DNA of 64,000 nucleotides from Maylandia zebra (taxonomy: Eukaryota > Chordata > Actinopteri > Cichliformes > Cichlidae): contig NC_135187.1 in assembly GCF_041146795.1 (NCBI RefSeq), positions 5,343,556 through 5,407,555 on the forward strand. Direction: 5' to 3'. Below the pieces are notes generated by a model. The model had not been told where the DNA came from. It saw only the letters and a program-made list of their open reading frames with translations, and did no database searches. Positions within the stretch are counted from its first letter, which is position 1, and each line of letters opens with the position of its first letter. Position numbers and translations under genes: made by a program. Positions 1 to 11,110 of this stretch are shown here, one piece after another.

Positions 1-580
1 CTTCATACCAAATCTCAGTGTGAGGTCAGGTGTTAGTCTCATTCCATTATTCTGGCTATATTTTCTTACTCATTACTATTAAACTTATACTTAAGACTAA
101 CTATTAACAAAATCACACCCCAATAACTCTGTTATTACACTTTGTATTTAATCATAAAAAGGTTGGATGTTGAAACCTTTTACTTCTATTTTGTATGAGC
201 CAGGATTCTCAACAGCTGATACTCTGTCCAAAAAGTGACAGGTATCGTTTTATGGAGCAAAAAACTTAAGAGCACATATTTTATAAATAATACCAACAAT
301 TACAAATGCAGACCTTTAATAGTAATAAGTAATCCTTTATTTATAATGCATAGCAATATAAAAATAGTAACATATGAAAATATTACAATGGGCACAGATG
401 AATTTGTATCAAAAACAGCAACCAAGCCAAAGTAATGAATAACACACATAAATAACAACTGCTTGAGAGACCAAACAATTTCTTTTCATCTGTTCCTTGG
501 CAGAAAGTTAAGACAGCTATTCAGCTTTAGGTTTCAATAAACAGAAGTAATGGATGCAGTCCCTTTGAAATGTCACACAA
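1..580. other. No gene recognised
   Basis: AT-rich sequence. The short open frames here match no domain I recognise and show no convincing splice structure. It lies beyond the 3' end of the SWIM-finger coding remnants and could hold their 3' UTR. Confidence 0.4.
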
Positions 581-584
581 AAGT

Positions 585-1500
585 CTACTTGTGCATATAC
601 TTAGCTTTAACTCTTCTCTTTTTTGTTTTGTATTCCAAAAGGTTTTCATTTTCTCCAGAGGATGTCTCTCTTTCAGTGGTTATCGACTGTTCACATTCAT
701 TTTCAGACTGTTGGAATGTCGATGCTGGCCGAACGTTTCTTGCTAGAATACAATGGCCTAATTTTGCGTGCATTATCTGTCGTCTTTATTTCGTACTGGA
801 ATATACTTTTGCCTACTTGTTTTGTTTTTAAGACATTTGTATGCAGTTCATCTATCATTGCAGTAATACCCTCTGGAATGAATGCCCACTGTTTAACTGT
901 GTCTAAAACAGCATTTAGTTTTCCAACTGCATCTTCTGTGCATTTTTTGTCTGTGCTTTCAACTACAGGAGTGTCATTCAAAGTTGATAGAGGACTTTTC
1001 AGAGAGTTTTTCATTTGTTTAAAATGGCTACAAGCCACCTTCAGGCAAGCACGTGTTATAGTGAGAGAACGTACAACAAGTGCACTGAAGTGTTTCAGCC
1101 GATGCAAAAAAACACAGATTTCCAAACAAACTTGGCATTTTTATCACTTTCAAGTCCTCACAGTGTACAAAGTAATGCCTTTCTTTCACTGCAATTCTTG
1201 CCAAGGTCTGTTTCCATGTTTGGATAGATGTCATTGTCAGCCTCTGCTAATTTTGCAAGTAACACTAGATGCTTGCAAAGAAGTCCTCGTAAGCCATATG
1301 TACAGTTGCAGTAGGACTCAACAGGGCAGACATCATACACCATGTCTTCTCTTGACTCAGATGGGACTTGATATGCATTAACTCCATGGCTGTTCTTGAC
1401 TGTAATTTTAAGAGCCCAACCACTTTCCATCAGTCTTGAAGCAGAGTCTGAAACTTGAGACAAGGTGTCAGCAAACCTGTTTTTCATGCGGCCCAAAAAA
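585..1500 (-). CDS. SWIM-type zinc finger exon(s) and C-terminal tail
   Basis: On the minus strand, about 1270-1330, the frame reads CNCTYGLRGLLCKHLVLLAK. This fits the SWIM zinc-finger pattern CxC(n)CxH, a DNA- or protein-binding module common in MULE-type transposases and in genes derived from them. Upstream residues (QVSDSASRLMESGWALKI) resemble the segment that usually precedes a SWIM finger. A further minus frame (1125-703, then a shifted frame to 585) carries a basic, Ser/Lys-rich tail and needs splices or frameshifts to join. The C48 protease exons lie just upstream in the same orientation. It may be the 3' part of one gene with them or a separate element ORF. Exon limits are uncertain. 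Confidence 0.55.
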
Positions 1501-1529
1501 CAAATGAACAAAGTCCATTAAATAAACAA

Positions 1530-3530
1530 TCTATATGGCTAAGGACATGTCATAGTGTACCCGGTCTTTGGCTGCAATCACACACCAGCACTGACTGCAC
1601 TTCCTAGTTCGATCTGCAAAATATAATTTGTTTAAGTACAAGTTACATTTTCCAATGTTAGAGAAAAAGAAGGCAGCTAATTTTATCTTTACCTATTGAG
1701 GAAAATAAGTAGTGGCAAAGTTGGGACCTGAGCTTTGTGATTTCAGTGTTGTACTCCTCCACTTGTGTTTTACCGTCAATGAGAGATTGGGCAAACTAAT
1801 AATTGACGAAGAAGAAAAAAAAAAAAAGAACAAAAAGAATTAGATTAACAAAGAAATGTTTGTTTGTTTTTAACCCCCCCCCCGAGAAAAAAAAACAAAA
1901 AAACAGAGCAACCAAAGCAAAGCATTACTGCTGAAATGGTTCAATCTACAAAAAAATTGAGATTTTACCATCCTGCCTCTAAGGCTTTAAAAACTGAATA
2001 GGCAAAAATGTAAACATTACTTATATAGGTTAAAGCTATAGTTTTCAGTACCATTATGACATGCACTCCACATGAGTTCCCATCCTGTTGATGTGGGTGG
2101 CTCACATGTGACAAGGTCCACTCTCCAGCGCAGCCTCTTGCTGAAGCAAATGAGCTGAGAGATCGCAGTTATTACAAATAAAAAGCATATAGAGAAATCA
2201 ATAACCACGTTCGGTAATGATTTCAATTAAATTAAATATGTTATGTTAAATATGTTAATTAATTACCTCCAGTTTTTCAACACCGCACTTTTTCTGACCT
2301 CCGACTCGCCAAATGAATTCATATAGACTATGGTCCTCTTGGGTATGTCACAAAACTGTTTTGTAAAAAGATGGATATGGTAGGCTTGGGCCTTGAGCTT
2401 TCCTAATGAGGGACACTGAAAAGTATCATGCACTAGAGAGAGTGCAAAATCTGTGCAACTTACAAACAAGGTCCAGTGGCTGCCGTTTTCCAGACAGGCT
2501 CCAATCAATTTCTCATACATCTGAAAGATGTTTTTCTGGAAATAAAAATAATGTGACAAGTATGTTTTTCTGTCAAGAATGACACTGCAAAACTGCAAAA
2601 GCTTGTCAGGTGAGACTTGTAATTAATTCTGCAGATACACAAACATATAGAAAGTGTCATTTTTGGTTTACATTAATTAATTTCTATAGTGTGTACAAAA
2701 CAAATCAAGACCACAGACTCAACACGCACCACTCAATTTTTGGTGTTCTTTATCAGTTGGCCAAGACAGAAATGTTTTAATCTGTGTGCATTGCTTTTGA
2801 ACAAGTCTTTACACAGAAAAGGTTTCAGAAAGGTATTTTTCAGGTTCTTCTGACAAGGCTTCAATTTTGGAAAATGCTGTTTGTTTATAGTGGCAACTTA
2901 TAAACCCTTTGTGATAAGAACATAGTTACCACAGTCCAAGTCATACCTTCAAAAAGTATGCACTTTGTGCTCTTGTGGACCCATCCAAAATTTTTCCAGT
3001 GATTTGGCTTGGTATTGGATAAATGTGAGGGAAATTCTATAAAAATAACATAAATACACCTATGTTTTCAAATACATTACAAAAAATGTAAACATGCTAT
3101 GTCATTATGATCAAACAAGCTTTTCAACATACCTCACACTGCAAATAGATTAGGCCATCTATTACCTTATAAAACAAATAAATAAATACATATAAATAAA
3201 AACAGAACTAAGGAATACGATTCATTAAGTAAATTGTACAATAAAGTGTATTTAAAGCAGAATTTAACATTAGTTTTATGACAACATAAAAGGATTTTTA
3301 TGTCAAGAGGTACCTCATCTGAAATGTTAGTCTGGTCAAACAGGGATTTCAAACTTGAAATACCAATAGAGTTTGGTCCAGCTACTCCCACAAGGTAATC
3401 TGTGAGAAAGCATATGCTGTAGTCAACAGATATCATTTTCTTTTTGCATGCTGCAACCATCATCCATTTCAGTCTTCTAGGAGCTTTGTCTGGTTGTAGT
3501 TCTTTTTTCTCCTCCTCATCTATTAATTAA
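1530..3530 (-). CDS. C48/Ulp1-like cysteine protease, multi-exon
   Basis: Several minus-strand exons bounded by GT-AG signals can be read: about 3525-3313, 3164-3132, 3033-2945, 2540-2470, 2360-2265, 2160-2050 and 1800-1690. Joined, they show the marks of a C48 (SUMO-protease fold) peptidase: a GSHWTL motif carrying the His-Trp pair, then PKRTIVYMNSFGES after a short intron, then HQQDGNSCGVHV near 2095-2055, giving the Gln and the catalytic Cys in a Cys-Gly. The usual Asp of the YxDS motif is Asn here. The catalytic-Cys exon is seen only in the third minus frame, so a longest-ORF view misses it. A stop occurs near 1530. TE-encoded Ulp1 proteases accompany SWIM-finger transposases in many animals; whether this copy is a mobile element or domesticated I cannot tell. 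Confidence 0.55.
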
Positions 3531-3825
3531 ATTGTTTTCTGACCTTCCTAACTGTTTCCGACCTGTCTTCCCAATGTGATGTTTAAGCAATATATGTATG
3601 GTCAGAAGGGGGTGAAATTTTCATTGCAGTTGTACGTGTAACATTGCATGTGATAATAAAAGGCTTGATTGGTTGATTATTCAACATGAGTTGACATTTA
3701 CCTGACATTGTGAAGGAGTCACAGTTTCTGTAAGGGTGTAAGAACATAACATGTGGATTTGTTACACTTCTTTTTCACAAGTTAATAACAATCAATAATT
3801 TTCATTCCATTATTTACAAGCTATC

Positions 3826-4115
3826 ACACGATGTCCCAGGGACAACATCTACACGATGTCCCAGGGACAACATTTACACGATGTCCCAGGGACAACATCT
3901 ACACGATGTCCCAGGGCAAATTCTACATGATGTCCCAGGGACAACATTTACACAATGTCCCAGGGACAACATTTACACAATGTCCCAGGGACAACATCTA
4001 CACGATGTCCCAGGGCAAATTCTACATGATGTCCCAGGGACAACATTTACACAATGTCCCAGGGACAACATTTACACAATGTCCCAGGGACAACATTTAC
4101 GCGATGTACCAGGAC
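3826..4115. repeat. 25-bp minisatellite, about 11 units
   Basis: Tandem units of about 25 bp with core GATGTCCCAGGGACAACAT, repeated head to tail about 11 times. Units differ at a few sites (acgatg/acaatg/atgatg; a shorter gggcaaattc variant recurs in two higher-order blocks). Open frames on the plus strand here are by-products of the repeat. Confidence 0.95.
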
Positions 4116-4494
4116 AAATTTGTAAATTTCTGGATTACTGTTAATCTCCATAGAATCAAGAACTCATGTCCAGTTTCACAGCTATGGACCAGTTAATTAT
4201 GTTTCCAGGTGATAGTTTGATTCATAGATTCAGCACACAACCATAAGTCTAGGCCTTTTAGTCCAGATTCTCTTCACTTATGTTTGTAAAATGATCAGGG
4301 AAGCTACTGCAATTTTGCCTGACCCAACCCCCGGGCCACGAAACACCCAAAAAGTTGGGGAACGCTGGTCTAGAGAACACTGGTTAGCTAATGCTGTCGT
4401 CAAGTAGCCTATCGCTAGCAAACAAACAGCAAGCCAAGTGAGGAACATATGTATAATGCTTACCGTTTATTAAAGGAAAGTATCCTAAATTGAC

Positions 4495-4550
4495 TTCAAA
4501 TTCGGCGGACAGGCGAATTGACTTCAAATTCGGCGGACAGGCGGCGGTTT
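4495..4550. repeat. Short tandem duplication
   Basis: The phrase ttgacttcaaattcggcgga occurs twice in immediate succession, followed by caggcg, a small direct duplication in otherwise unremarkable sequence. Confidence 0.8.
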
Positions 4551-4663
4551 TTCGCTTCTTCACTTGTATTTCGAAATAATCGAAGGCGGGTATTTCGAAG
4601 TCGCAAAGGAATTACGTCACAAGAAGGTGATTGGTCACTTGCAATGTTGAACCTGGAACAACA

Positions 4664-5392
4664 TTAATTATGATGATGTGGGAACAATGCTGACACGAGG
4701 AAATCAGATCGTCCAGCACAATGCACAAACTGCAGGTCAGATCCTGAAATGGACTGGAAGCCAGTGTAAGGAGGCCAGTATAGGTTTAATGGGATCACAC
4801 TCTTTCTTGTCCAACAAAAGGTGAGCTGCTGCATTTTGAACAGCAACAGCAACCCGACCGATCAAGTCCACACAGTTGAGCTTGACAATTGGGCAGAATA
4901 ACAAGAAATAAAACAGCAAAATGGTCTGAAAGTATCACAAATCTCAGTGAGACAAAGTTTAAACCAATTGACAACACAAGGTCCAGTATGTGTCCCTGCA
5001 AATTCAAAAAAGACTTCTTTGCTGAATTTAGCAAGTAAAATTCCAGTTTATGACAAATGACTGCACTTCAAACGTGGAGGAGGGGTCAGATGTTGACTGT
5101 CAACATCGGAAACTGGATTTTAATACAGTTGTTAGGCCCAGACCTGTAGTTCGAGGGGAACTGGAAAACATACAGTCAAGAGGAAAAGTTCTCAGAATGG
5201 GGTGAACTCTCCAGCACGAAGCCAAGTCTCTGTCAGAAACATAAAATCCAATTCACTAGATGTGAAGGATTCATTTAACTGAAAAGTATTGTTTATTAGA
5301 GATCTAGCATTTATAAGAGTCAAACGAACAATTTTCTCCTCACAAACTGTTGTAGAGGTGCAGCTCAATGGGCAAATGTTCCCATCATTCAC
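4664..5392 (-). mobile_element. CR1/L2-group LINE remnant, internally deleted
   Basis: Minus-strand frame 5392-5192 contains LINARSLINNTF and LDFMFLTETWLR, the start of the apurinic-endonuclease domain of CR1/L2-type LINEs. Minus frames at 4919-4664 contain VQNAAAHLL and PILASLHWLPVHFRI, the conserved C-terminal end of the reverse-transcriptase ORF. The two pieces are in the correct order, but the central reverse transcriptase is missing, so this is an internally deleted, frameshifted fossil. Confidence 0.75.
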
Positions 5393-5454
5393 ATCGCAAC
5401 ACCTGGTCTGTTCTATTTACCTTTTCTTTATTTATACATTTGATAAGCATTCAA

Positions 5455-5600
5455 ATATCTTAATGAATACAGAATATAGATCTAGCACAAAGCAAGAAAG
5501 CGCGAGATAAAGCTAATCAAAAAGGTATTGGCTGGAGCAAATGTGTGTTATGCCAACCCTTTTAACAAAAGATAATTTAGGAAGCAGCTCATTTACAGGC
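5455..5600 (+). repeat. Left arm of inverted repeat around MHC pseudogene
   Basis: About 145 bp (core ctaatcaaaaaggtattgg and tgccaacccttttaacaaaa) recurs in inverted orientation at 7740-7890. The arms are diverged but clearly homologous. They enclose 2.1 kb that holds the class I pseudogene piece. Confidence 0.8.
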
Positions 5601-6470
5601 CTTGAAGCAAAAGAGTAAAACAAAACAAAACAAACATAAAAACAAAACAAAAAAAGTCCATCTTAGATGAGTAAGTACTTTAAATTAAATTTCATGACGA
5701 TAATCCACCCAAAACAACCAAGAGTTTTAGTCTTATTATTATTGCTCTTCTAATTCTTGATTTATACATTTTTCTAATCTCTGGTTTTAAACATGTTTTA
5801 ACCACCAGCAAGTTAGGTAAACCCGGATGAGCAGGAAAGGCAAGATGGATCCACTGAAGCCCCAGTGATCGTTGAGTTGGGGAAAAAAATCCACCTGAAT
5901 AGCAGAAAGAATTAAACCAACAGCCACATCTCAGGTAAGATTTAGCTCTCAGCAGAAGACCTACACATCTCCCCCTTCATCTGAAAGATTAGATGACAGC
6001 AGGCAAGTGAACAAGTGTGCCGGTTTAAACACCAGTAAAGGGGTTGAGGTTTGATCACCCACATTATGCTTTATCCAAGTTTTGTGGGACGACTTGATAT
6101 CAAAGAGTGCTTGGTCGTCATATACCACAAGAGCAGACACACATTGGCAACAAACACAGAATAAAACAATAGCAACTGCTAAGTAAGTTTCAGTAATTAC
6201 AACAATGAGAAACTACTTCTTAAGTATGTATGGTGTGCCATACTTGAGGGTGCAAGAACACATAATGCTTAAGTAATCAGTATTGAGAGAGGGTTTACTC
6301 TTTTGTGCTAATATTTTGGGTTGAAAGAGGAGTGCTCATAGCTCACACAATCACTTAATCCCAGTTTTAACCCAGGCTATTATAACACAGTTACTGTACA
6401 TTGATTAATACATTGATTAAAAGGCAAAGTGACAGGATTTGCTCTAAAAGCTAGAGTGCATAGTTATTGT
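5600..6470. other. No gene recognised
   Basis: Between the left inverted-repeat arm and the MHC pseudogene piece I see no coding domain. By position it could contain decayed class I intron or 3' sequence. Confidence 0.35.
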
Positions 6471-6480
6471 CTTCAAAACA

Positions 6481-6770
6481 CTAAACTGTAGTGTTACAAC
6501 CACTGCAGTTTAGTGTTTTGTCCAATTTGATGATGATGTTCTCATTTGCACCGGAAAAGTGAAACACACAGACATATTCGAACTGAGCTTTTTCAGCTTC
6601 CCATCGCAGTTTGGTGGTGACAGCCTGTGGTGATGTGGCGATCCATGTCACTGTTTGCAGGTCAAATGATAGAAGACTTTCTACATCATGCCCATACTGA
6701 TTGAAGCCATTTATCTCTCCAGTCTCAACACCCCATTCACAGCTATTCATTCTTTGTAAAATATGAACAC
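6481..6770 (-). pseudogene. MHC class I fragment: alpha2 fused to alpha3
   Basis: The frame opens after an intact acceptor (TTTTTCAG at 6778-6771) with VHILQRMNSCEW and continues as an alpha2 domain (GEINGFNQYG, TVTWIATSPQAVTTKLRW). Near 6580 it switches without an intron into the end of an alpha3 Ig domain (CVFHFSG, NIIIKLDKTL). The second half of alpha2, the intron and most of alpha3 are gone. The 3' end carries a perfect 15-bp inverted repeat (6474-6488 versus 6506-6520). No alpha1, leader or transmembrane exon is visible nearby. It is a broken relative of the intact class I gene at 44.4-62.8 kb, on the same strand. Confidence 0.85.
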
Positions 6771-7739
6771 CTGAAAAAGAGAGACAGATGAGATCTCAGC
6801 ACATCTTACAACTGATATCCACTCCAGGTGCCGAGGATCGTTCTTCATAAGGTTTTTAATCCACTCTGTTTTGAGTTCTGGTCCCCTTCCATTGCTGTCA
6901 CAGTTACCTCCATCATTGTTTTTTATTAATGTTTTATAAAACGTTACTAATCTTTGTCACATTATTGAAATAAATGTGTGGCTTAATTTAGATTTTAAAA
7001 AAAAGCGGAAAATATTACTTAGGCTAAACATTTGTAATTCTGTTAAAGATCTGAAAAAATCTACTTCTTCCAACTTACATATATGTTATCGTTAATTGAT
7101 GCATTCATCACTCGGTAACTTACAGAATCTTCTTGATAGGCAAACTACTTTGAGCTAACAGGAAGGCAACAATAACTCAAACAATCACCCATTACAACCA
7201 AGCAGAAGAACATCTTTGAATGAACAACATACTGATCTGAGAAATACAGGGCCAGTCTCATCAAGTGCTGACACAGATACACAGATATATAAATTACATA
7301 GGCAAATCTATGTACTGAATGCATAATGTACTGAATATATGATATATATTGATAATAGCCACTGGGGGAGGGGAGCAGCTCTGCTTGCCTTTCTGTAAAG
7401 CCCCCACAGGTCACTGCAAAAACCCACAGTATGCTCCGCTTTCTCTCTCCCATTATATTCAGTGTTTTGAGCCTCCCCTGTGTTTGTGCAGCATGGCTGA
7501 GTCACGTGATGACACAACAACAAAACACAGCAAAGCACATCTTTGATGAAACTGAAACAGTCTTCTGAACGTAAAAGAGAAAATTGACTGAGAATTGATT
7601 TAACCACGCTATTACTGACCAATACCAATGTTGGTATTAATACTATTGATTTAATAATTGGAGGTTATCATTGTGCAGCCAGCACATATCAATACTTACC
7701 TAAATTTATTTATTTATTAAGAAAAAAATATGTATATGT

Positions 7740-7890
7740 AAATAAACTGCTTGCTAAATTATCTTTTGTTAAAAGGGTTGGCATAATAAGCACGTGCTTC
7801 ACCCAATACCTTTTTGATTAGCCTTGTCTCCTGCTTTCTTGCTTCGTGGTCATTTTTTTCTTCTGTATTCACTGAGACATTTGAATGATA
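7740..7890 (-). repeat. Right arm of inverted repeat around MHC pseudogene
   Basis: Reverse-complement partner of 5455-5600. Shared blocks include aaaagataattta, ccaacccttttaa, ctaatcaaaaaggtattgg and tgaatacaga. Confidence 0.8.
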
Positions 7891-7899
7891 ATAAAACCC

Positions 7900-9170
7900 T
7901 CCACTTCTACAGCTTCTCTCAGCAGAGGAATAGCAGAAAGAAAGAAAAAAAATGGACTGAAAGATTCATAACCAAATTCAAGGCCTATACTCTCTGGCCA
8001 GTTTAATAGGTACACCTGTTCAACTGCTTATTAACACTAGCATATAACAAAAATAAAAACATAATTAAAAAAAAAAAAGAAATCAAATGTTATGGTGTAC
8101 ACGTCACAATCGCGCCCTCTCTCTCTGACCCAAAAACAGTCATTGTGTATAACTTTAATTTAACCAGGAGAGGGCAGTGTTGCTTTCCTTTTGCGTGATT
8201 TACACGTGTTTTTGTTGTTGTACAATATCAACCACCTGGGATCCCAAATTCTTAAATCCACTGCAAATGTAATAACCTTCCAAATAAAGCTGAGCTCTGT
8301 GTATTGCTGAATTCTAAATTTCAGTGCTAGACTAAAAATAAATCAAATAAATGTATTGTTTTGCAGATACAAAATATCATTTTAACTCTTTTCAATTCCA
8401 CTGACTGCAATCTGTCTGAGTGTATAACTGAAATCTAACAAAATTGTAAAAATCTATTTGAGTTAATCTGAAATCATACAGATTAACTGTATGATTTCAG
8501 ATTAACTCAAAAAATGTAAAAATTAAACATAATTTATGGACACCGTTTGATTTCTTTGCATGTAGCTATATTAACATTTATATATTTAATAAATCATGAA
8601 ATTAATACGCGCATGTTCTCGTAACAATGCAACTAACTGTTTGCTCTTCATTCAGTGAAGTGAGCATCACACGCTGCTCATATAAAACATATTCTGACAA
8701 ACAGCCGCACAGCTGAGGAGCCTTTTTTTTTTTTAAAGAAACTTGAGGGATAACTTCCCAAAGTCTGACCTGCATCGGACCATCCGCTCAGTGTCCGTGG
8801 TTACCATGGTTACTGCAGAAGCTGCTATGAATTAAACAGTTGTCCCTGAGATAACTTACCGGAGACATGAATGTTTGCTTTTCCTTTACAAAAGAATTGG
8901 ATGACTTGGATAACTTATAGGAGTATCAGACTCCACGTGCCATGTCCTCGGAAATCTGGACTCGTGTGGATTTTTCAAGGACAAACTGGTAAGAGTCGCA
9001 CACCACTATACTGAATTAAAGAAGCTATTACTGAAATACACGTGCTATATTATAAACTATGATATAAAACTTAAGGTTTAGTTATAAAGGACACCTTCCT
9101 ACCTTTAGTCTTATTCATGAGCAGTATCAGTTGTCTTCTAACATCCAAGAGTCTGCACGATGTTACATAG
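7900..9170. other. No gene recognised; contains a hairpin
   Basis: AT-rich sequence without a recognisable coding domain. The only strong structure is the palindrome at 8457-8511, listed separately. Confidence 0.4.
8457..8511. repeat. Perfect 25-bp inverted repeat with 5-nt loop
   Basis: Arms 8457-8481 (tttgagttaatctgaaatca...) and 8487-8511 are exact reverse complements around the loop attaa. Transcribed on either strand this would fold into a mismatch-free stem. No mobile-element family is evident. Confidence 0.9.
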
Positions 9171-9178
9171 GTCCTAAC

Positions 9179-10251
9179 TAGAGATGGACGGTCCGATACT
9201 GACCAAAATTACTGGATCGGATATCGGAGAGAAATAAAAAATGTAATCCGATCCATTAAATATCAAAAAAGCACCTCACAAAACTTGCGACCTGGCGTAA
9301 CTCGGCTCATAACCGTAGCACGTCGGAGCATTATGCATCAAGTGATAGAGTGGCTGTGGCGTGCGGGACCTGTCACGGTCTGGTTGAGCATTTGGAGCCT
9401 CGCCACCAAACCGGCATTTCATCATGAAACTGATTAATGATCAGCTGATCGGCTTTTCTGTCGGGAGTCCATCTCTCTTGTTTGTTTGTGCCAGAAAGAG
9501 GAAACAAGCGGCTGAACAACAGCAGCATGTTTAAGCTTGATAATTTGTTGTTAGAATTTATTTAATATTACTTTCTACACCAGGATCTTTTTCTATGTAG
9601 CTGACGGCTGGTAACTGTGCAGGGGCGGATCTAGCAAAGTTTAACCAGGGGGCCGATAGGGCATGAACAGGGAAAAGGGGGGCACAAAGATATACTTTTC
9701 TTTCTTATTCTCTTTTAAAATGTCTGGCTTTTTCCTTTGGGACGGTACCATCTGTGCATTCTGCAATTCTGTTGAAGAAAGATGTTGAATCTATTCAAAT
9801 ATTGTAGAAAAATAATTGATTTCTGTGCATTTTTTTTCACACTGCATCAAATTAAAGTTGATTACGTCGATTAAGCATCATGAGGTGGGGGGTGGTTCCC
9901 TTTTTTTATTTATTTTTTGCTGGGAGTTTGCAACCCTATTAGTTAGGTTGCTTACTCTTTTAAATACCAGAATAGGGAGGATGGAGTAGGTTTAAGTTTA
10001 TTAGATTCATCAGTTTTGCTGAACTATGGAATATTTTGGGTGCAGTGTATTTTTTGCTTACAGGTATAACAGAATAGCATTAGTGTTTTTTTTAAACTTG
10101 AGTTTGGACCCATACAAAATGCAGCAAGATATTAAAAAAACAGTTTTATTGATTATAAAACACACTATATTGGATTCATATCGGTATCTGCCGATATCCA
10201 AATTTATAATATCGGTATCGGACATAAAAAAGTGGTATCGTGCCATCTCTA
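9179..10251. mobile_element. Non-autonomous hAT element with 8-bp TSD
   Basis: Ends TAGAGATGG...CCATCTCTA form short terminal inverted repeats. The flanks carry a perfect 8-bp target duplication GTCCTAAC (9171-9178 and 10252-10259), the signature of hAT transposition. The interior (1.07 kb) has no transposase frame. A second, 3'-truncated copy lies at 42558-43848. Subterminal sequence is rich in atcggtatcgg motifs. Confidence 0.9.
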
Positions 10252-10375
10252 GTCCTAACATGAGGATCCCAGAACCAAAAAATAACCCAAAGGGTTAAAA
10301 AGATTTCCACATTGATGCAGATGATGTATATGATTGTGGGACTTGTATAAAAAAAATGTATATGCCATATTTGTC

Positions 10376-10870
10376 TGTGGAGGTTCTCAGTCATCCAGGT
10401 CATCGTAGTCAAAGGAGCTTGCATAGAAAAGCGTCTGGACTTCTTTAAGCTGCTTGAAGACGTTTCACCTCTCATCCTAGAAGCTTCCTCAGTTCTAAGG
10501 TCTAATGGGTAGAGAGTCCCAGATTTAAACCCAGTGGGAGTATCCCCCCAAAGAGGGACAAAAGGACCCCCTGATGATCCTCTAATCACGGTGTGCAAAC
10601 GGGTGTGGGTCCCAATCAGCCAGGGTTTCAGGTGAGCTCATTGTGAAACCTGGCACCACCTTATCATGCAATTTCCTGAGGTCAGATGGCCCAGGAAGTG
10701 AGTGGGCGTTAAGGCGTCTGGGGAGGGAACTCAAAACTGGATTATAGATGGCAGACAGTTGGTGTCGTAAACCACCCTCTGTTCAAAGACGTTCGCTCAC
10801 AGTGAACGTAAATGGCTTCTTTCACTCCTCTTTCAAACCATCTGTCCTCTCTGTCCAAAATGTGAACATT
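10376..10870 (-). mobile_element. Penelope-like element fragment
   Basis: The segment 10670-10870, read on the minus strand, encodes the C-terminal part of the endonuclease region of fish Penelope-like retroelements (fully legible in the copy at 24.95-25.25 kb). It is joined to a second module at 10376-10660 containing, on the minus strand, GATGAGAGGTGAAACGTCTT. The coding part is short and frameshifted. Confidence 0.65.
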
Positions 10871-11108
10871 GGCATCCCATTTCACCGAAACAATAACGTA
10901 GCGCACAGTGTGACGTCAAAAAAGGCGCACACATTTGACGCTGCGCTTGTCTGGAGGAACGGAGTTTTCGAAAATCTCCACCCTGGCAGGAGGTTTTAAA
11001 AATCTCAGTTTTCAGTGACCAAAAACGCCATTTACGTGTGGACGAAAGGTGCAAAAATATGGGTCTTCAAAAATACCCGGGTACATGTGGATGTGTGGAC
11101 AAAGCCTA
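10870..11108. mobile_element. Half of a Harbinger-type MITE
   Basis: The stretch ending tgtggatgtgtggacaaagcc directly abuts a TAA and the next element's ggctacgtccacact end. The sequences are mirror-like MITE termini placed back to back. Only one terminus is clear. Confidence 0.4.
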
Positions 11109-11110
11109 AG

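Noticed and set aside
623-1381. 252-codon plus-strand frame
   Set aside because: It is antisense to the SWIM-finger coding region and carries no domain.
3826-4115. Possible CRISPR-like array
   Set aside because: There are no unique spacers; it is a plain tandem repeat in a vertebrate genome.
3831-4196. Open frames of 121 and 87 codons with repeated MSQGQH / DVPG words
   Set aside because: They arise from the 25-bp minisatellite, since the unit length is not a multiple of three and all frames stay open.
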